A DNA stretch of 53,726 bases from Vitrella brassicaformis (lineage: Eukaryota > Sar > Vitrellaceae), in NCBI GenBank assembly GCA_001179505.1, contig CDMY01000401.1:8453-62178 (forward strand), in the 5' to 3' direction. Position numbers and translations under genes: made by a program. The notes below the pieces were generated by a model. The model was not told the origin of the DNA. It made no database searches and saw nothing but the letters and a program-made list of their open reading frames with translations. Numbering within the stretch: the first letter of the stretch is position 1; each line of letters starts with the position of its first letter. Below, in pieces: positions 19,901 to 31,417 of the stretch.

Positions 19901-22240
19901 TTGCCTTGCCGTGCGGGTTCGCCTGGGTTGCCACGCAGTGCCGATCGGGCCGTGCCTCTACCGACTTCTGACACATGTGCGGTTTCTGCTCCTTCTCCGT
20001 AACCACTGCCGTCTCTTTGGTATCGACGAGACTTTGCACTCCCTGGTGCACCAGCAGGGGCGCGGGGGCGGGGGGAGGGGGGGCCATTTCCACCGCAATC
20101 GACTTGGTCACTGGTCGCATCTCTGTTGCGATGGAGGTCATCTCGGGTGCGGCCATGGTTGTCCCATCTCTCATCGCAGTTGAGGCCTGGACGCCCCCCT
20201 CTTGCACGGTGCTGACGGCCATCACTCCCGCCTCGTGTGTGGGTGGAGGGGGCGGGGGCACTGCCTGGACGCTCTTCTCCTCCCCCCATGGCAGAGCGGT
20301 CGTGTCGGTCGATGTGGTCTTGAAACGGGGGGCTGCGATGGGGTCGGTTGCCGTGTCTTTCGTCTTGAGCAGGTGGGCCGTGTCGGTGGACTTGGCGCGT
20401 ACAGACGGGCTGGCTTGGGTGGTGCTGCTGTGGAGGGACGCTTTGGCCGTGTTGGTGCCAATGGTGGACTGGAAGAGCCCTGTGTAAGTGTCGGTGGTCT
20501 TCTCGGCCAGGGAGACCAGGCCCGTTGTCATCGTGTCAACCGTCTGCTGCACCAGCCGCTCCGTCCCGACAGACTTCTCCCCCCTGCTGGTGGCCTCAGT
20601 GCTGACTGCGATCGAAGAGGTGTATCTGCTGTCCTGTGTGCCCATATCGGCCATCTGCTTGGTTGCCGAGACGCCCTGCTCCATAGTAGTGGGGGGCACC
20701 GGCAGGAGGTCGGCCATGATGGCCGTGCTGGTGATGTCCTTGCTGTCCGTCATGGTGCTCATCGACGCCAGCTGCTGGGGAAGCGTGTTGATGCCCGCCT
20801 CGCAGATTGGCACGTTGGTGCCGTCAGACGCGTCGCTGAGGGATGGCTTGTCCGTCGATGTGCCGTAAGACCGCACCTCCACGTCGGTCGAGACAAACAC
20901 GGAGGCCTTGGCCACTTCCAGTGTCTCGGTGGTGGCGTGCTTGAGCGACGGGCCGTCAGTCATTGTGCCCATCGGCATCGACAAGGGCAGCACGGGAGAC
21001 ACCCCTGCGTCGACTGTGTGGAGGATAGCGCGGTCACCCACGGCCGTGTCCTTCATCTCGGGGTGGTAAGTTCTCAGCATGAGGTCGTGATGCAGCTCCG
21101 TCACGGTGATGTCCGTGTTGCAATCCGCCTCAGAGCAATCCTTCGTGGCCGTGTTGACAGCAACTGTCGACGCGCCCACTTGGGTAAATGCGGCGGCATC
21201 AACCATAGCCACATACGCCCCAACGCCCCTCTCCTGGCTGGCCAGCGGCAGGGGCACCTCTCCACCACAGGAAATGTCGGTCAGCTGGGGGGCAGACTGC
21301 ACGCACTGGTCGCTCATGGCAGCGGTTGATCGGGTCATGTCTTGCACGGGCAGGGCGGTGCTGCTGAAGGTCCTCAGGAAGCTGCTTGTGTAGCTCGTCT
21401 GCGAGGCCGCATTGGCCAGAGGAGCGCCCGCCTGCACGCCCGCCTCCTCGCGAACACCCACAGGGGCACCTTTGCTGCTGGGCGGTGGGGCGGCCGAGGG
21501 CTTGTCCTTCTTCCCCTCAGTGACCCCCCCGTCCCTCTGGCGCTTGTCTTGGGGCAGTGGGGGAGGCGGGGCTGCAGTGGGCTGGATGTCACGGATGACA
21601 ATGGTGGGCTGGTTGGCGAGCACTGGGCGGGCTGGCGAGGAGCCATTGGCAGCAGAGAGGCCCGTGTCTTGGTAAGCCAGAGAGGGGCTCGGTCTGCCGG
21701 CAGAGGGCCCCGGCCCCTCGCCGCCTGCATCGACAGCCCTGCTTCCACCAAAGGAGGACAGACACAAAGAGAGACGTGACATCAGATACGAATCTTCTTG
21801 AGACACCTGTACCTGTGTTCCGCCTCTTCGCATTCGGGATCCTGACCCTCCCTCGTGGCAAGCTCCCCCCTCACCGACATGGCCCGCGATGCGTACGAGA
21901 CAAAGGCAGCGGCGTCCGATCGTGCCGGCGTGTGCCAGCCATGCGAGCCTCCCGTTCCGTCGTCACCCAAGCGAAAAAACGCCCTCCCCAAGTCCGACGA
22001 CGTGGTCGCATCGCCTCGGGCTTCGGCCCTTCTGGGCGGTTCTGCCTGCGGTCCGCTGGCGACGGGCTCTTCCTCTTGCCGGATGCTCGTGGGACCTTGG
22101 TCGGCAGCTGCAGCAGCAGCAGCGGCAGCGGCATTGCCTGCCGTCTCGCGCTCGCCGTTGCCGTTGTTGCCATTGGCAGCATCTGCTGCGGCCTCTTCGC
22201 GGCTTCTGGAGCGGGAAGGGAGGAACGCAGCAGCCCACAT
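16970..22240 (-). CDS. Giant Thr-repeat protein with CUE-like domain
   Basis: Start at 22240 (MWAAAFLPSRSRSREEAA). The first exon has an Ala run and joins in phase across the intron near 21740-21796 to a long exon (about 19750-21740). That exon is built of several dozen degenerate 11-14-residue units of the type [ST]x[DQE]T or GVxT followed by 7-10 mixed residues, e.g. STDTAHLLKTK and EGGVNTDKAAVRA. The repeats continue into the next exon (METQTEVACKEQGINT). Later come acidic and Pro-rich parts, then ENACFRVVLQAFPTLDP..VQRAVRAAEGDMTMAL, which fits a CUE (ubiquitin-binding) domain, then Asn and Pro runs. The last exon, REFWQMCTTAGC, ends at 16970. Total is roughly 1,600 residues. All seven splice joins checked keep phase. 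Function is unknown; it may be a ubiquitin-linked scaffold. Confidence 0.7.
17677..17708 (-). repeat. Asn-encoding trinucleotide run
   Basis: A GTT/GTA run that reads on the minus strand as an Asn tract interrupted by Tyr in the repeat/CUE protein. Confidence 0.85.
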
Positions 22241-22555
22241 GACGGTTCAAGGGACTTTGAATGTCTCTACTAGCTTTGCCGTCTTAGTGGAAGTTCAACG
22301 CGCATCGCCCTGACAACAGAAAGAAGGGAGACGGCAGATGCCACTTTCTAGTGTTCGTGGAGTCACAGCGGCTTACGTCGCGTGGATGTTTCGACGAAAT
22401 TGTACCAGATACGGCCGACGAAGGTGAGATGAGGACCAGAATGGGCCTCGGAAGAGAAGGCCGCCGCGTCACGGTTCCCTCTCGTGACCCCCATCTCCGC
22501 CCCCAGGCTCGCAGTCTCGGCTGGCAGCTGCTCGCTGGGGGAAGAGGAACAAACA
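22241..22555. other. Divergent promoter interval
   Basis: 315 bp between the starts of the repeat/CUE gene and the 5-phosphatase. It must hold both promoters. I see no AAGCTCGC motif here and no TATA-like box that stands out. Confidence 0.5.
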
Positions 22556-24857
22556 ATGGACGGCATCAGCATGTGGGTGGGGACATGGTGAGCCAACAAC
22601 CGCTGGAAACTCATGACCAGTGACATTCAAACTTTCACAATTGACTGTGTTGTGTTGGTGCATCATGATGTGTTGCTTGGTTGCTGCAGGAATGTGGGTG
22701 CCCGTGACGGCGAGTGGGAGGCGCCGCCAGTCGAGGGGCAGTACGAACTCGCTGACTTCATCGGTCCGTAGCCTCCCATCTCTCATATGAGGAGCCCTGC
22801 TTATGTCTGCCTTGTGTGTTTGTATGTTCGTGTGTCGTCCCTCCTCCCTCTCATCTCTCACCCCTCACCTCTTACTGCCTCCCTGTCCGCTTCCTTCCCC
22901 TTCCTGTCTGTCTGTGTGGTCTGTGTGCAGATGCGTCATGCGACATCCTGCTGCTCACTCTCCAGGAGCACATGAGTGAGCATGTAAGGTCAGCCAGCAG
23001 ACAGACATACAGACAGTTCAATTATTGTTTTCTGCTCGTTCGTGTGCAGCGAATTTCATCTACGCGTTGGTGTCGGGGTTGCTGGAGCTCATCACGCCCA
23101 GCAAGTTCAGCCGCCTCGAGCTGCCACAGAGCCAAGTGGGCGGACTCGGTGAGGACGGAGAAAGAGAGAGAAAGACACGCGCAATCCAATCCATCGGCCT
23201 GTATGTATGTATGTTTGTTGGGTGTCGTCCATCCATTGGTGTGGTGCAGGGGATGGCGCCTTCCTGCAGCCCAAGTACACGAGCATCGCTTGCTGGGTTA
23301 GGAGGGATCTGCTCGCACGGGGCGTCATTCAGCTCCTCAGAACAGCCATAGTGCCACTAGGTAGACAACCCTTGGCCACCATGCACAAGACGAACCAGTC
23401 AGTCCCCCGTGACGTCTGTGTGTCTCTCCCCGTGTTGGACAGGAATGGCATTCGGTTCTAAGGGTGCGGCAGGTGTTGCGTTGAGGGTAGGACGTGCCCG
23501 TGTGGCCTTCATCGGCTGCCACCTGCCGGCCTCGTCCAACCAGGCCCGCAAGGAGGCCCTCGATTTCATCCTGCGGCGGTCTGGGTGGCTGCTGGAGGGA
23601 CACAGCGAGCCCATCGGCACCGGCGCCGCACATGTTGGTCAGACACATGACTGGATGGATGGAGGATGGGTGAACACCAACGCATGGTGGTGTGACGGTT
23701 GTTGTGTTCAGTGCTCGCTGGCGACCTCAATTTCCGGCTGCGGCCGGATTTGCAGCCACCACAGGCTGGCAAGTGACGTCACAATACCTGACAAGCGACT
23801 GACGTGGTGACTTGGGTGGGTGTGCGCTATGCTATGTCCGCAGTTGCTTTGTTGAAGGACGGCCATGCGTCTTCTCTGCTTGCGTGGGATGAGGGGAAGG
23901 ATGAGATGAGGCGGGGAGGACTTCTCGTGGTGAGCAGGCTTTGCCGTCTTGAGATTAGTGGTGATTGGATTGTTCTCGCGTGTACGCTCATACTAGGGCT
24001 ATGAGGAGGCTTCGATGGGGCCTGACTTCTTCCCGACGTACAAGAAGAAAGAGAGTGAGACGCACAGACGCATAGACACACACAGGCAGCCAGGCAAACA
24101 GATGGGCAGAGAGGGATGACCTCCGACGTGTGTGCCACTCATTCATTTGGCTCAGATCGCCGCCCCTTCGACATGAGGCGGCCAGACTGGATGGCAGCGG
24201 TAGGCTGAACCCACTTACGACACGACCAGACAGCCACATGAATTCCACCAGAGGGCTGCATGCCTGCCTGCCTGCCTGCCTGTATGTCTGGTCTGCAGGA
24301 GTATACGGTGGTTCACACGCTGCAGTGGTACAAGGGTGGGGGCAAGGAGTGGCGCCTACCCGCCTTCTGCGACAGGGTCCTCTTCAAACAGGCCCCCAGG
24401 GTCCGTATGTCCATCAGCCACTTGCCGAAGCCGTACCTGCATTCGTTCCTGGCTGGGTGTGGCCTGTGTGTCTGTCCTTCTCTCTCTGCAGTCTGGTTCG
24501 CAGTTGGGTGCCGTCGCGTCCTCCTACCGGGCCATCTACACCACACCCCCCAAACCCACACACAGTCGGTCGCCACACACACGCCACCACAGGGGCACAC
24601 ACACGGGGGGGGTGGCTGGCTGCTGATCAGGGCTGCTCAACATGAGCGACCACTCGGCGGTGTGCTGCTCGCTGGCGCTGCGCAACCAGAACGCCCCACA
24701 CAGGTCAACGTCCATTCAGTGCCTGTCGTCCCCCGCCCTGCCGGCGCCTTCGCCGCCCGCCAGCGAGACATTCTGGCCGTCACTCGCCGCGTTGGGGCTC
24801 CGAATGCCGTTCGAACAGACAGGTCCGTTGACAAACGACCTACACAGGTGGATCTGA
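22556..24857 (+). CDS. Inositol polyphosphate 5-phosphatase
   Basis: Removes the 5-phosphate of phosphoinositides or inositol phosphates. The start at 22556 gives MDGISMWVGTW, joined across an intron to NVGARDGEW, making the family's WNVG motif. Then follow ILLLTLQEHMS (Mg-binding Glu in LQE), GVALRVGRARVAFIGCHLPA, LAGDLNFRL, LLAWDEGKDEMRRG, MGPDFFPTYKK, RLPAFCDRVLF (PxWCDR-type, Trp replaced by Phe) and MSDHSAV, in the expected order. About twelve short exons. The intron at 23769-23843 appears to use a GC donor (GCAAGT), the only splice that keeps the frame. No extra lipid-binding domain is seen, so it is a catalytic-domain-only protein. The last coding stretch and the stop at 24857 are less certain than the core. 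Confidence 0.85.
24261..24282 (+). repeat. TGCC repeat in intron
   Basis: Five TGCC units upstream of the acceptor preceding the EYTVVHTLQW exon of the 5-phosphatase. Confidence 0.9.
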
Positions 24858-25339
24858 GTGGACGCATGTGGTCCATGCGTGTGTGTGTGCCATGCGCAGT
24901 GCCTTCGGCCCCTGCGCTGCCTCCCCTGCCCTCATCAATGTCCCCTGCAGGTGGTGGTGGTGGTGTGTGGGTCGGCAGTTCCAGCCCTCCGGGGTCGCAC
25001 GAGGACAGCTAGGGGGGCTGGATGGATGGATGGATGGGAGGACATTGTGTGAGGGCTGCACTGGACTGCACTGCACTCCACGTGTGCGTGGCGTGGCTGA
25101 CTTCCTTATGTGTGCGTCTTATGTGCACACCCTGGAGCCCAAGGGATAGTTGGGCCATACGACCGATTGTGTCTCCATCGCCATCTACACGTACTTCACA
25201 TTCTGACGTCTCTGTTATGTCCCTTCCTGGATGACACTTGCGCATCATGATGTATGAGCAACGAAAAAGGAACGGCCTGACGGATTGAGTGGTCCTTACA
25301 TCTCGTTCCTCCCCCACTCTCAACCATACAAGCATCGAA
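24858..25339. other. Convergent gene gap
   Basis: Interval between the ends of the 5-phosphatase and the F-box-like gene. It contains a GGAT run near 25020-25035. Nothing else is recognised. Confidence 0.5.
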
Positions 25340-27120
25340 TCACGTGCCAGCGGTCACACATCGGTGCTCCACCGACACACCTCTGCAGCGACTTCGCATC
25401 AGCTCAGCCAAGAGACCAACCACAGAGCACGACGGCTCTGCAGCCGTGAAGTCACTCACCACCACCCGTTTCACATTTGGATACACACTCTTGACCAACA
25501 CCGGCGGTACAAACCGAAATGGCTCGTAAGGGATGTCGATCTCGACGGTCCTCGCCGCATCGAAACACAGCGATGTGTCTCCCACCGACTGCAGTGCGTG
25601 GAGCGCGAAGGCGTCTTGATGGTGCTGTGTGGACGGCCGCACACACTTGATGCACAGACAAGATGCAGTTCGGGCGAGCTGACGAATGGCCTGATGAGAC
25701 ACACACGGGTGGTTAGTGGGGACGCATACCGACCAATAACTCTTACTGTGTGGACGAAGGGGCGCCAAGGAATGGGGACGTTGAGGTCGTCCAGGAACTG
25801 CAGGTGAATGCGGTTGACGGACAGATGGATGGGGACAGCCCGCAGGAGGCATCCCAGCTCGAACAGCACCTCAGGGGTGGGCGAAAAGTCACCAATATCG
25901 AAGGCCAGGTCAGCCAGATTCGCCTCTTTCGCCCGCAGCGCGTCCAGGAGGAGAGCCGGCGGCATTCTATCATACCGCCTCCCTCGCTCATCCACACCAA
26001 ATGGGGTGACGAAGGTGTACACGAACAGTCGGCGTAGGTGTCTCAGGGAGGGGACGTTGCTCAGCACGATCGCCAGTGCCCGCATGTCGCACCAGAAGAT
26101 ATGAATGGACTCCACTGCCTCAGTACCGGCGAGCCATCCACTGATCCACTCCACGTCCTTGGCCTCGCACTCATGGATCTTGAGGGACTTGAGATGTGGA
26201 AGCTGCCATCCGCCGGGGACCTCCATGCCTCCTTTGACAATCTCCACACCCTCCAGGCGGCTGAACACCAGCTGCTGGTGCGTCTCTCCTCCACGTTTCT
26301 GCCCAGTCGACCTGTTTTGTATCTTCAACTCGCGCAGCGTCTTGGCTGAAGCTTCGACAAGGCGCAAGGCTGATGGTGTGCCGCTCCCTGGTCCGTCTAT
26401 GGTGATGCTCGCCGAGGTCAGGCATGTCATGCGGCCCTCCCAATGCGCCAGCTGCGTCCCTGTCATGGCCAGTGACCTCGAGAGGTTGAGAGCCGAGAAG
26501 GCCGCTGGCTGCTGCAGCATCGAGGCGACAGGGCAGCAAAGGATGGCCAGTTGGATGGTCTCCTCGGTGGGCAGGAAGGCGAATATCGCTGCAAGCAAGT
26601 CAAGCGGGCAGGCAAGGAAACTCCCGTCGCCACCATTGCCGTGGTGCCGAGTCGCCGTCAAGTCAACCGTTGATGGAAGGGGCTTCGAAGGGGAGTCGTT
26701 GGTTTGGGCCGGTGCTGGGACGCTTCCTGGTTGCCCCTCGGTTCCAAGCAACAGGGGGGGCTCGGGCGGAGGCCTTCCCCCCGGGGGACTCCACAGGGTC
26801 GAAGGGAAGACCAAGCCCTCCAATTCAAACGTCGACAGACTTGAACGCCCTGTCCTCTGCAGGAAAAGGGCAGACATAGCAAGAAAAGGACAGCAGATGG
26901 CGGAGAGCTCTCACTCGTCGTCTTTGCCATTCTCTTGCTCGCCGCTTACAATCAGCTCTCTCAGCCGTCGGTTCTCTTTGCGCAGCTCCTCATTCTCGCG
27001 AAGGAGGATACCTGCGGAAAGGCTCCCCATCGCGGGAGCGAGCAAACCAACGCGCTTTTTCAGATCGGAACGGCTAACCGTCCGCGCTGCGAGCTCTTGG
27101 CCACCCAATTCGTGACTCAT
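25340..27120 (-). CDS. F-box-like, leucine-rich-repeat-like protein
   Basis: The first exon begins at 27120 (MSHELGGQELAARTV) and contains a short coiled coil, ENEELRKENRRLRELI. A donor GTAAGC right after it splices in phase to RTGRSSLSTFELEG near 26860. After a Pro-rich linker, CPLDLLAAIFAFLPTEETIQ resembles an F-box helix, and the remainder has repeated hydrophobic strands with LxxLxI spacing (LRELKIQNRS, LPHLKSLKIHECE, LRHLRRLFVYTF) as in F-box/LRR substrate receptors of SCF ubiquitin ligases. A last intron joins VHT to AIRQLARTASCL and the protein ends near 25340. The F-box match is moderate and could also be a generic helical N-domain. Its start codon lies 22 bp from that of NUP155. Confidence 0.65.
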
Positions 27121-27142
27121 GGAGCAGGAGTAGGGCAGCGGG
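27121..27142. promoter_or_regulatory. 22-bp gap between divergent start codons
   Basis: Only 22 bp separate the minus-strand ATG (27118-27120) from the plus-strand ATG (27143-27145). The promoters must overlap the opposite gene's 5' end. Confidence 0.55.
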
Positions 27143-30100
27143 ATGAGTGCGGGCGAGGTGCCACATCGCGATAGCTGCTTGTCAGCATGCCGCGTCATCG
27201 AAGACTGCCACCGCCAGGACGAGGCTGGTGTGTTCATCGACGCCGACTTGGGTAGATCTGTGTGGCAGGAGTACCAGGAGCAGGCCAGCATATTCGACGT
27301 GAGGAAGACCGGCGTGGCCGTGCCGCAGGAGTTCATCGTCAACCGGGATGACGACGACCGGCGAGGCGCCGGCAGGAAGGGCTGCTACGGCATCTTCCCA
27401 CGTAAGAACGGCACATGCACGACGCAGGGAGGCTAATCTCTTCACATGCATGCCATGGTGTGTTCGATTTCAGAGATCCAGAACTGTTTCCGCGGCGTGG
27501 ACAATGGCATGCGCTTCTGGAACTACACGGGCCTCACCAACCAAAGAGAAGGTACGGCACACACCACACGTGAAGGAAAATCTATAGATGAAGACCTCCC
27601 TCCTTCATGTCTGTTCTCCTCCTGTCAATCATGCAGTGGTTCAGTGCTACGGCCTGTCCGAGTCCATTGCCGACGGTCCGGTGTTGGCCGCCGACCTCGT
27701 GCGCCCGAAGGCCTCCTTCCAGCGGCAGTGGCAGGGCGAGGACTGGATTCTCGTCGCCGCCACGGCGCATTGGCTGACTTTCCACCATCTACGGGTCATC
27801 ATGGTCTACCCCGGGGAAAGTGTCACGCGGTCATCGGTCGGCTACGTGCCGCCCAAGGTGGTGGGGCGGCTGGATATCAGAGAGCTGGAACAGTATCGGA
27901 CTCACACTGGTGAATCTGGGAGGGAGGGAGGGAGGGAGGGAGTGCTTGCTGTGTGGGCGTGTAGGTGTTTGTTTGTCTGTGCGCGAGTGCCTGTCTGCAG
28001 ACAAGGAGGAAACATACACGGTGGTCAAGGCACACCAGGCGAGCGGGCGCATCTTTGTCGGAGGTGAGATAACGGCCAGCAAACGACACATAGACGTACA
28101 CACACACGCAATCCGATGTGCACTTGTTTCCGTGTCTGTCTGTGCCTCGCTAGGCTCTCGGGGTCACGTCTACGAGTGCGACTATGAGCGGCAGAAGCTC
28201 ATACCCCTGGAGCTGTCGGTGCTCGACTACACCCCCGGTGCGGCGGCACGGAAGACCTTCGTGCAGCTGGGCAAGCTCGCCAACGTCTTCTACCAGGAGG
28301 TCAGGCAGATGGCCGTGGACGAGGCCCGAGGGCTGCTCTATGTGCTCACCGCCGACTCGTGGATACGGGTGTTCCACATCCCGCCCCACGCCCCCTCCAC
28401 CATCGCATACGAGCGCGACATCGGCATCCCCTATGTCGAGCCGCCGCGTGCGCAGGGGACCGTTGGGAAACCGCCGGCGACTGTGTTGTCAGGTGGGTGG
28501 GGACAGACAGATGGGCGTGCGTACGTGGTGGATGAGATTCTTTGCCTTTGTGTGTCTGTGTGTGTATGTGTGTGTGTGTGGATATCAGTGACGGTGTCGC
28601 CTCACTCCGTTGACGATCGTGTGCGGACACTGCGGACCCACCGTGACCTGGCTGCGCTCAACCGACAGGACGGGCAGACCACTCACAGCAGGAGGTCCGT
28701 CCTACCGGTAAGCAGAGACTCGTCAAGTGCATCTGCCTGCCTGCCTGCCTGCCTGCCTATGTGTGCGCGTGTGCGTGTGTGTGCTGCAGATAGTGCACGT
28801 GGAGCCGTTGAGCCCCACCGAGGGACAGAAGCTCCTGTTCTTTGCCGTCACACACGATGGTCAGTCAGCACGCCAGCCATTTTGGCAAGCGCGTCTCACC
28901 TTTGGTCTCTGTTCCTGCCTTCCCTCCCTCAGGCCACCGTCTGTTCTTCATGGGGCGGTTTGGCTCTTCACCCTTCACACCCATCCAGATCGGCAAACCC
29001 AACCCGCCCACACCGGCCATGTCAGGACAATGCACACACACACACACACACATATATGTCGTGTGTGTAATGATTCAGTCGTTATGAAGGCCCCGTGAGT
29101 GTGGAGCTGTCCAAGATCCACCTACCCCCAAGGGACTCATCCATCAAAGTCAAAGACGTCTTCTACGCAAAGGTCACACGCAAACAGACACACGGAGACG
29201 AGGAATCCCATGCAGCAGACCCCCGACTGCCCCTCCCTCCCTCCCTCCCTCTCCGTGTTTCAGGGAGCTTCTCTCATAGTGTCCGAGTGCCCGCCATCCG
29301 CCTCAATCGCAGCAGCCGCTGCGGCCGCCCAGCTGTCACCCCAGCAGCCCCTCGCTCCACCCCCCAGCCTCTTCGGGCAGCAGGGCCCCTCTCCATTCGC
29401 CCAACAGCCGCCCCACCGCACCGCCATGCCGCAGTTCCAGGGCCGAGCGGGCGACCAGCAGAGGCAGCCACAACAACAACAGCAGCAGCGGCCGCCGCCA
29501 TCGCCTCCGCTATCCCCGTCTGGCGGCAGTGACCGCGATCGGCAGGCCACCCGCACTGCACCCCAGAGTGGCCGGTTTGGGTCGCTTCTGGGGAGGTTTG
29601 GTGTGGGCGAGAGGCGCGGTGATGCAGCCGACAGGCATCTCATGTTTGGCCGGAAGAACAACGGGCTGGTGGGGATTGCTGTCGACATGAGGCACGTGGC
29701 GCAGAAACGAAGCGCGTAAGGATGGATGAAAGAGATGGAGAGAGGGAGGGGACATCCTGAGGCTATGTGGTGGTCGTTAGTTGTGCGATCCATTTCATCT
29801 GTCAGTGGCTTGGTGACTGGCCGGGTGTCGGACAGCGACCATCTGCAGGAGACCTCAGACCTCATGGACGCCACGCAGAAGAGCATTGCACCACTCGACG
29901 CAGGATGGTCAGACACCCACAACCACACCCGCAACCACACCCCCTCTCTCCCTCCCTCACCCTTGTGTCTGTCCATTCATTTTGCCTTTCTGCTTCTTTC
30001 TTTCAGGGAGGTGTTGGCCGGCTCGGTGGTCGTCCCGGCGACCGAGTGCATCAGCTATGAGCTTCCTCACATAGCCAGCCTCTACTCATGGGCGCCCATG

Positions 30101-31386
30101 TACCTCGACCCATACAACACCACTCGGCGGCTGGAGTTCCACCCCCGCCCCCCCGGCAGCGTCCAGCAGCAGCCCCGCTCAGGCACGCCATTTGCCGCCA
30201 GCATGACGCGAGTACCAGGCCCACCGATGGCCCTCCCTGACCTGACGACCCAGCAGTTCCTGCCAGGGATGTCGTTCGTCATTGTGTCGAACAGCGAGGT
30301 GCTGCACGTGACTAAGACGAGGCCGATCGACCAGCTGGCGCACCTGATGGTCAACGTGAGTCTGCAGCCGCCCGCCGCGGCCATGGTGCCGGGCTACGTG
30401 TACGGGCCGCCGATGCAGCAGGACTTCCAGCAGTTCTACAACACCTACTCGCCCGAACAGACGTGCGCCATGCTCTGGCAGCTGCTGTGCGAGTGGCACC
30501 GGTCGGCCGCAGACATGGGCCTCCTGCGGACGCCGCCGCGCTCGCCACACGCGGCCTCGGTGGGTCAGGGGCTCCATTATGTCTCGCCCCTGACATGTGT
30601 GAGCGTCCCTGGCGTGAGGGGGCTGGGTGGCGGTGCGGACCAGAGGGTGCTGGAGGTGCTGAGGCGGAACCTGATGACGGTGCTCCTGTCTCCCGTCTAT
30701 CGCATGTTCCACCAGTTCACCGTCCACCACTCCTTCTCGACAGGTAGGTCAGAGAGTGAGTGACCGGACCGACCTGGTGTGTGTTGGTGTATCAATCCCT
30801 CCCTCCCTCGCTCCCTCTGTCCCCCCCTCTCTCTCCTGGTGTCTGCCTGCAGACCGCGGTCGCGACGACAAGTCCCCCTCCGGCGTGCTCAACATGGGCC
30901 AGGGCACCTACTCGGCGCGGCTCAAGGGCCTCTACATCTACGCTTCCCGGCTGCTGCGAGCGATATGGGACGCCCCCCTCTTCCAGGTGGCCAAGGAGGG
31001 CGCCATGGGCATCGCGGTGCAGCCGACGGACAGGCCGGAGCCGGGCGATGACTCCCCAACACAAAAGAAAGGTGACCAAGCGACAGGGAGAGGGGAGGTG
31101 GCAAGGAACCGATGCGCCTGGGTGATCGTTGTGGCTTGCAGATACGGAGTGGGAGCGCTTCTGGGGCGCGACATTCAAGAGGCGGCGTCGGACGGTCGGG
31201 TGGCTCGGTGGGGTGGGGTACTATGGCGAGCATGACGACTTAGTGGAGGGCCGGTTCCTCCCCTCCCTCACCCCCACTTTCACACCACGCCAGAGGCAGC
31301 ACCTCCAGGCACAGCTCACCAACCTCGCAAATGTGAGTGACCGCGTGAATGAATGGGCACGCAGACACCGCCCTCACCGAATGGTG

Positions 31387-31417
<31 letters not shown>

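Noticed and set aside
20202-21329. 375-residue plus-strand frame
   Set aside because: Antisense to the long repeat exon of the Thr-repeat/CUE gene. Its His/Arg/Gly-rich composition mirrors the repeats.
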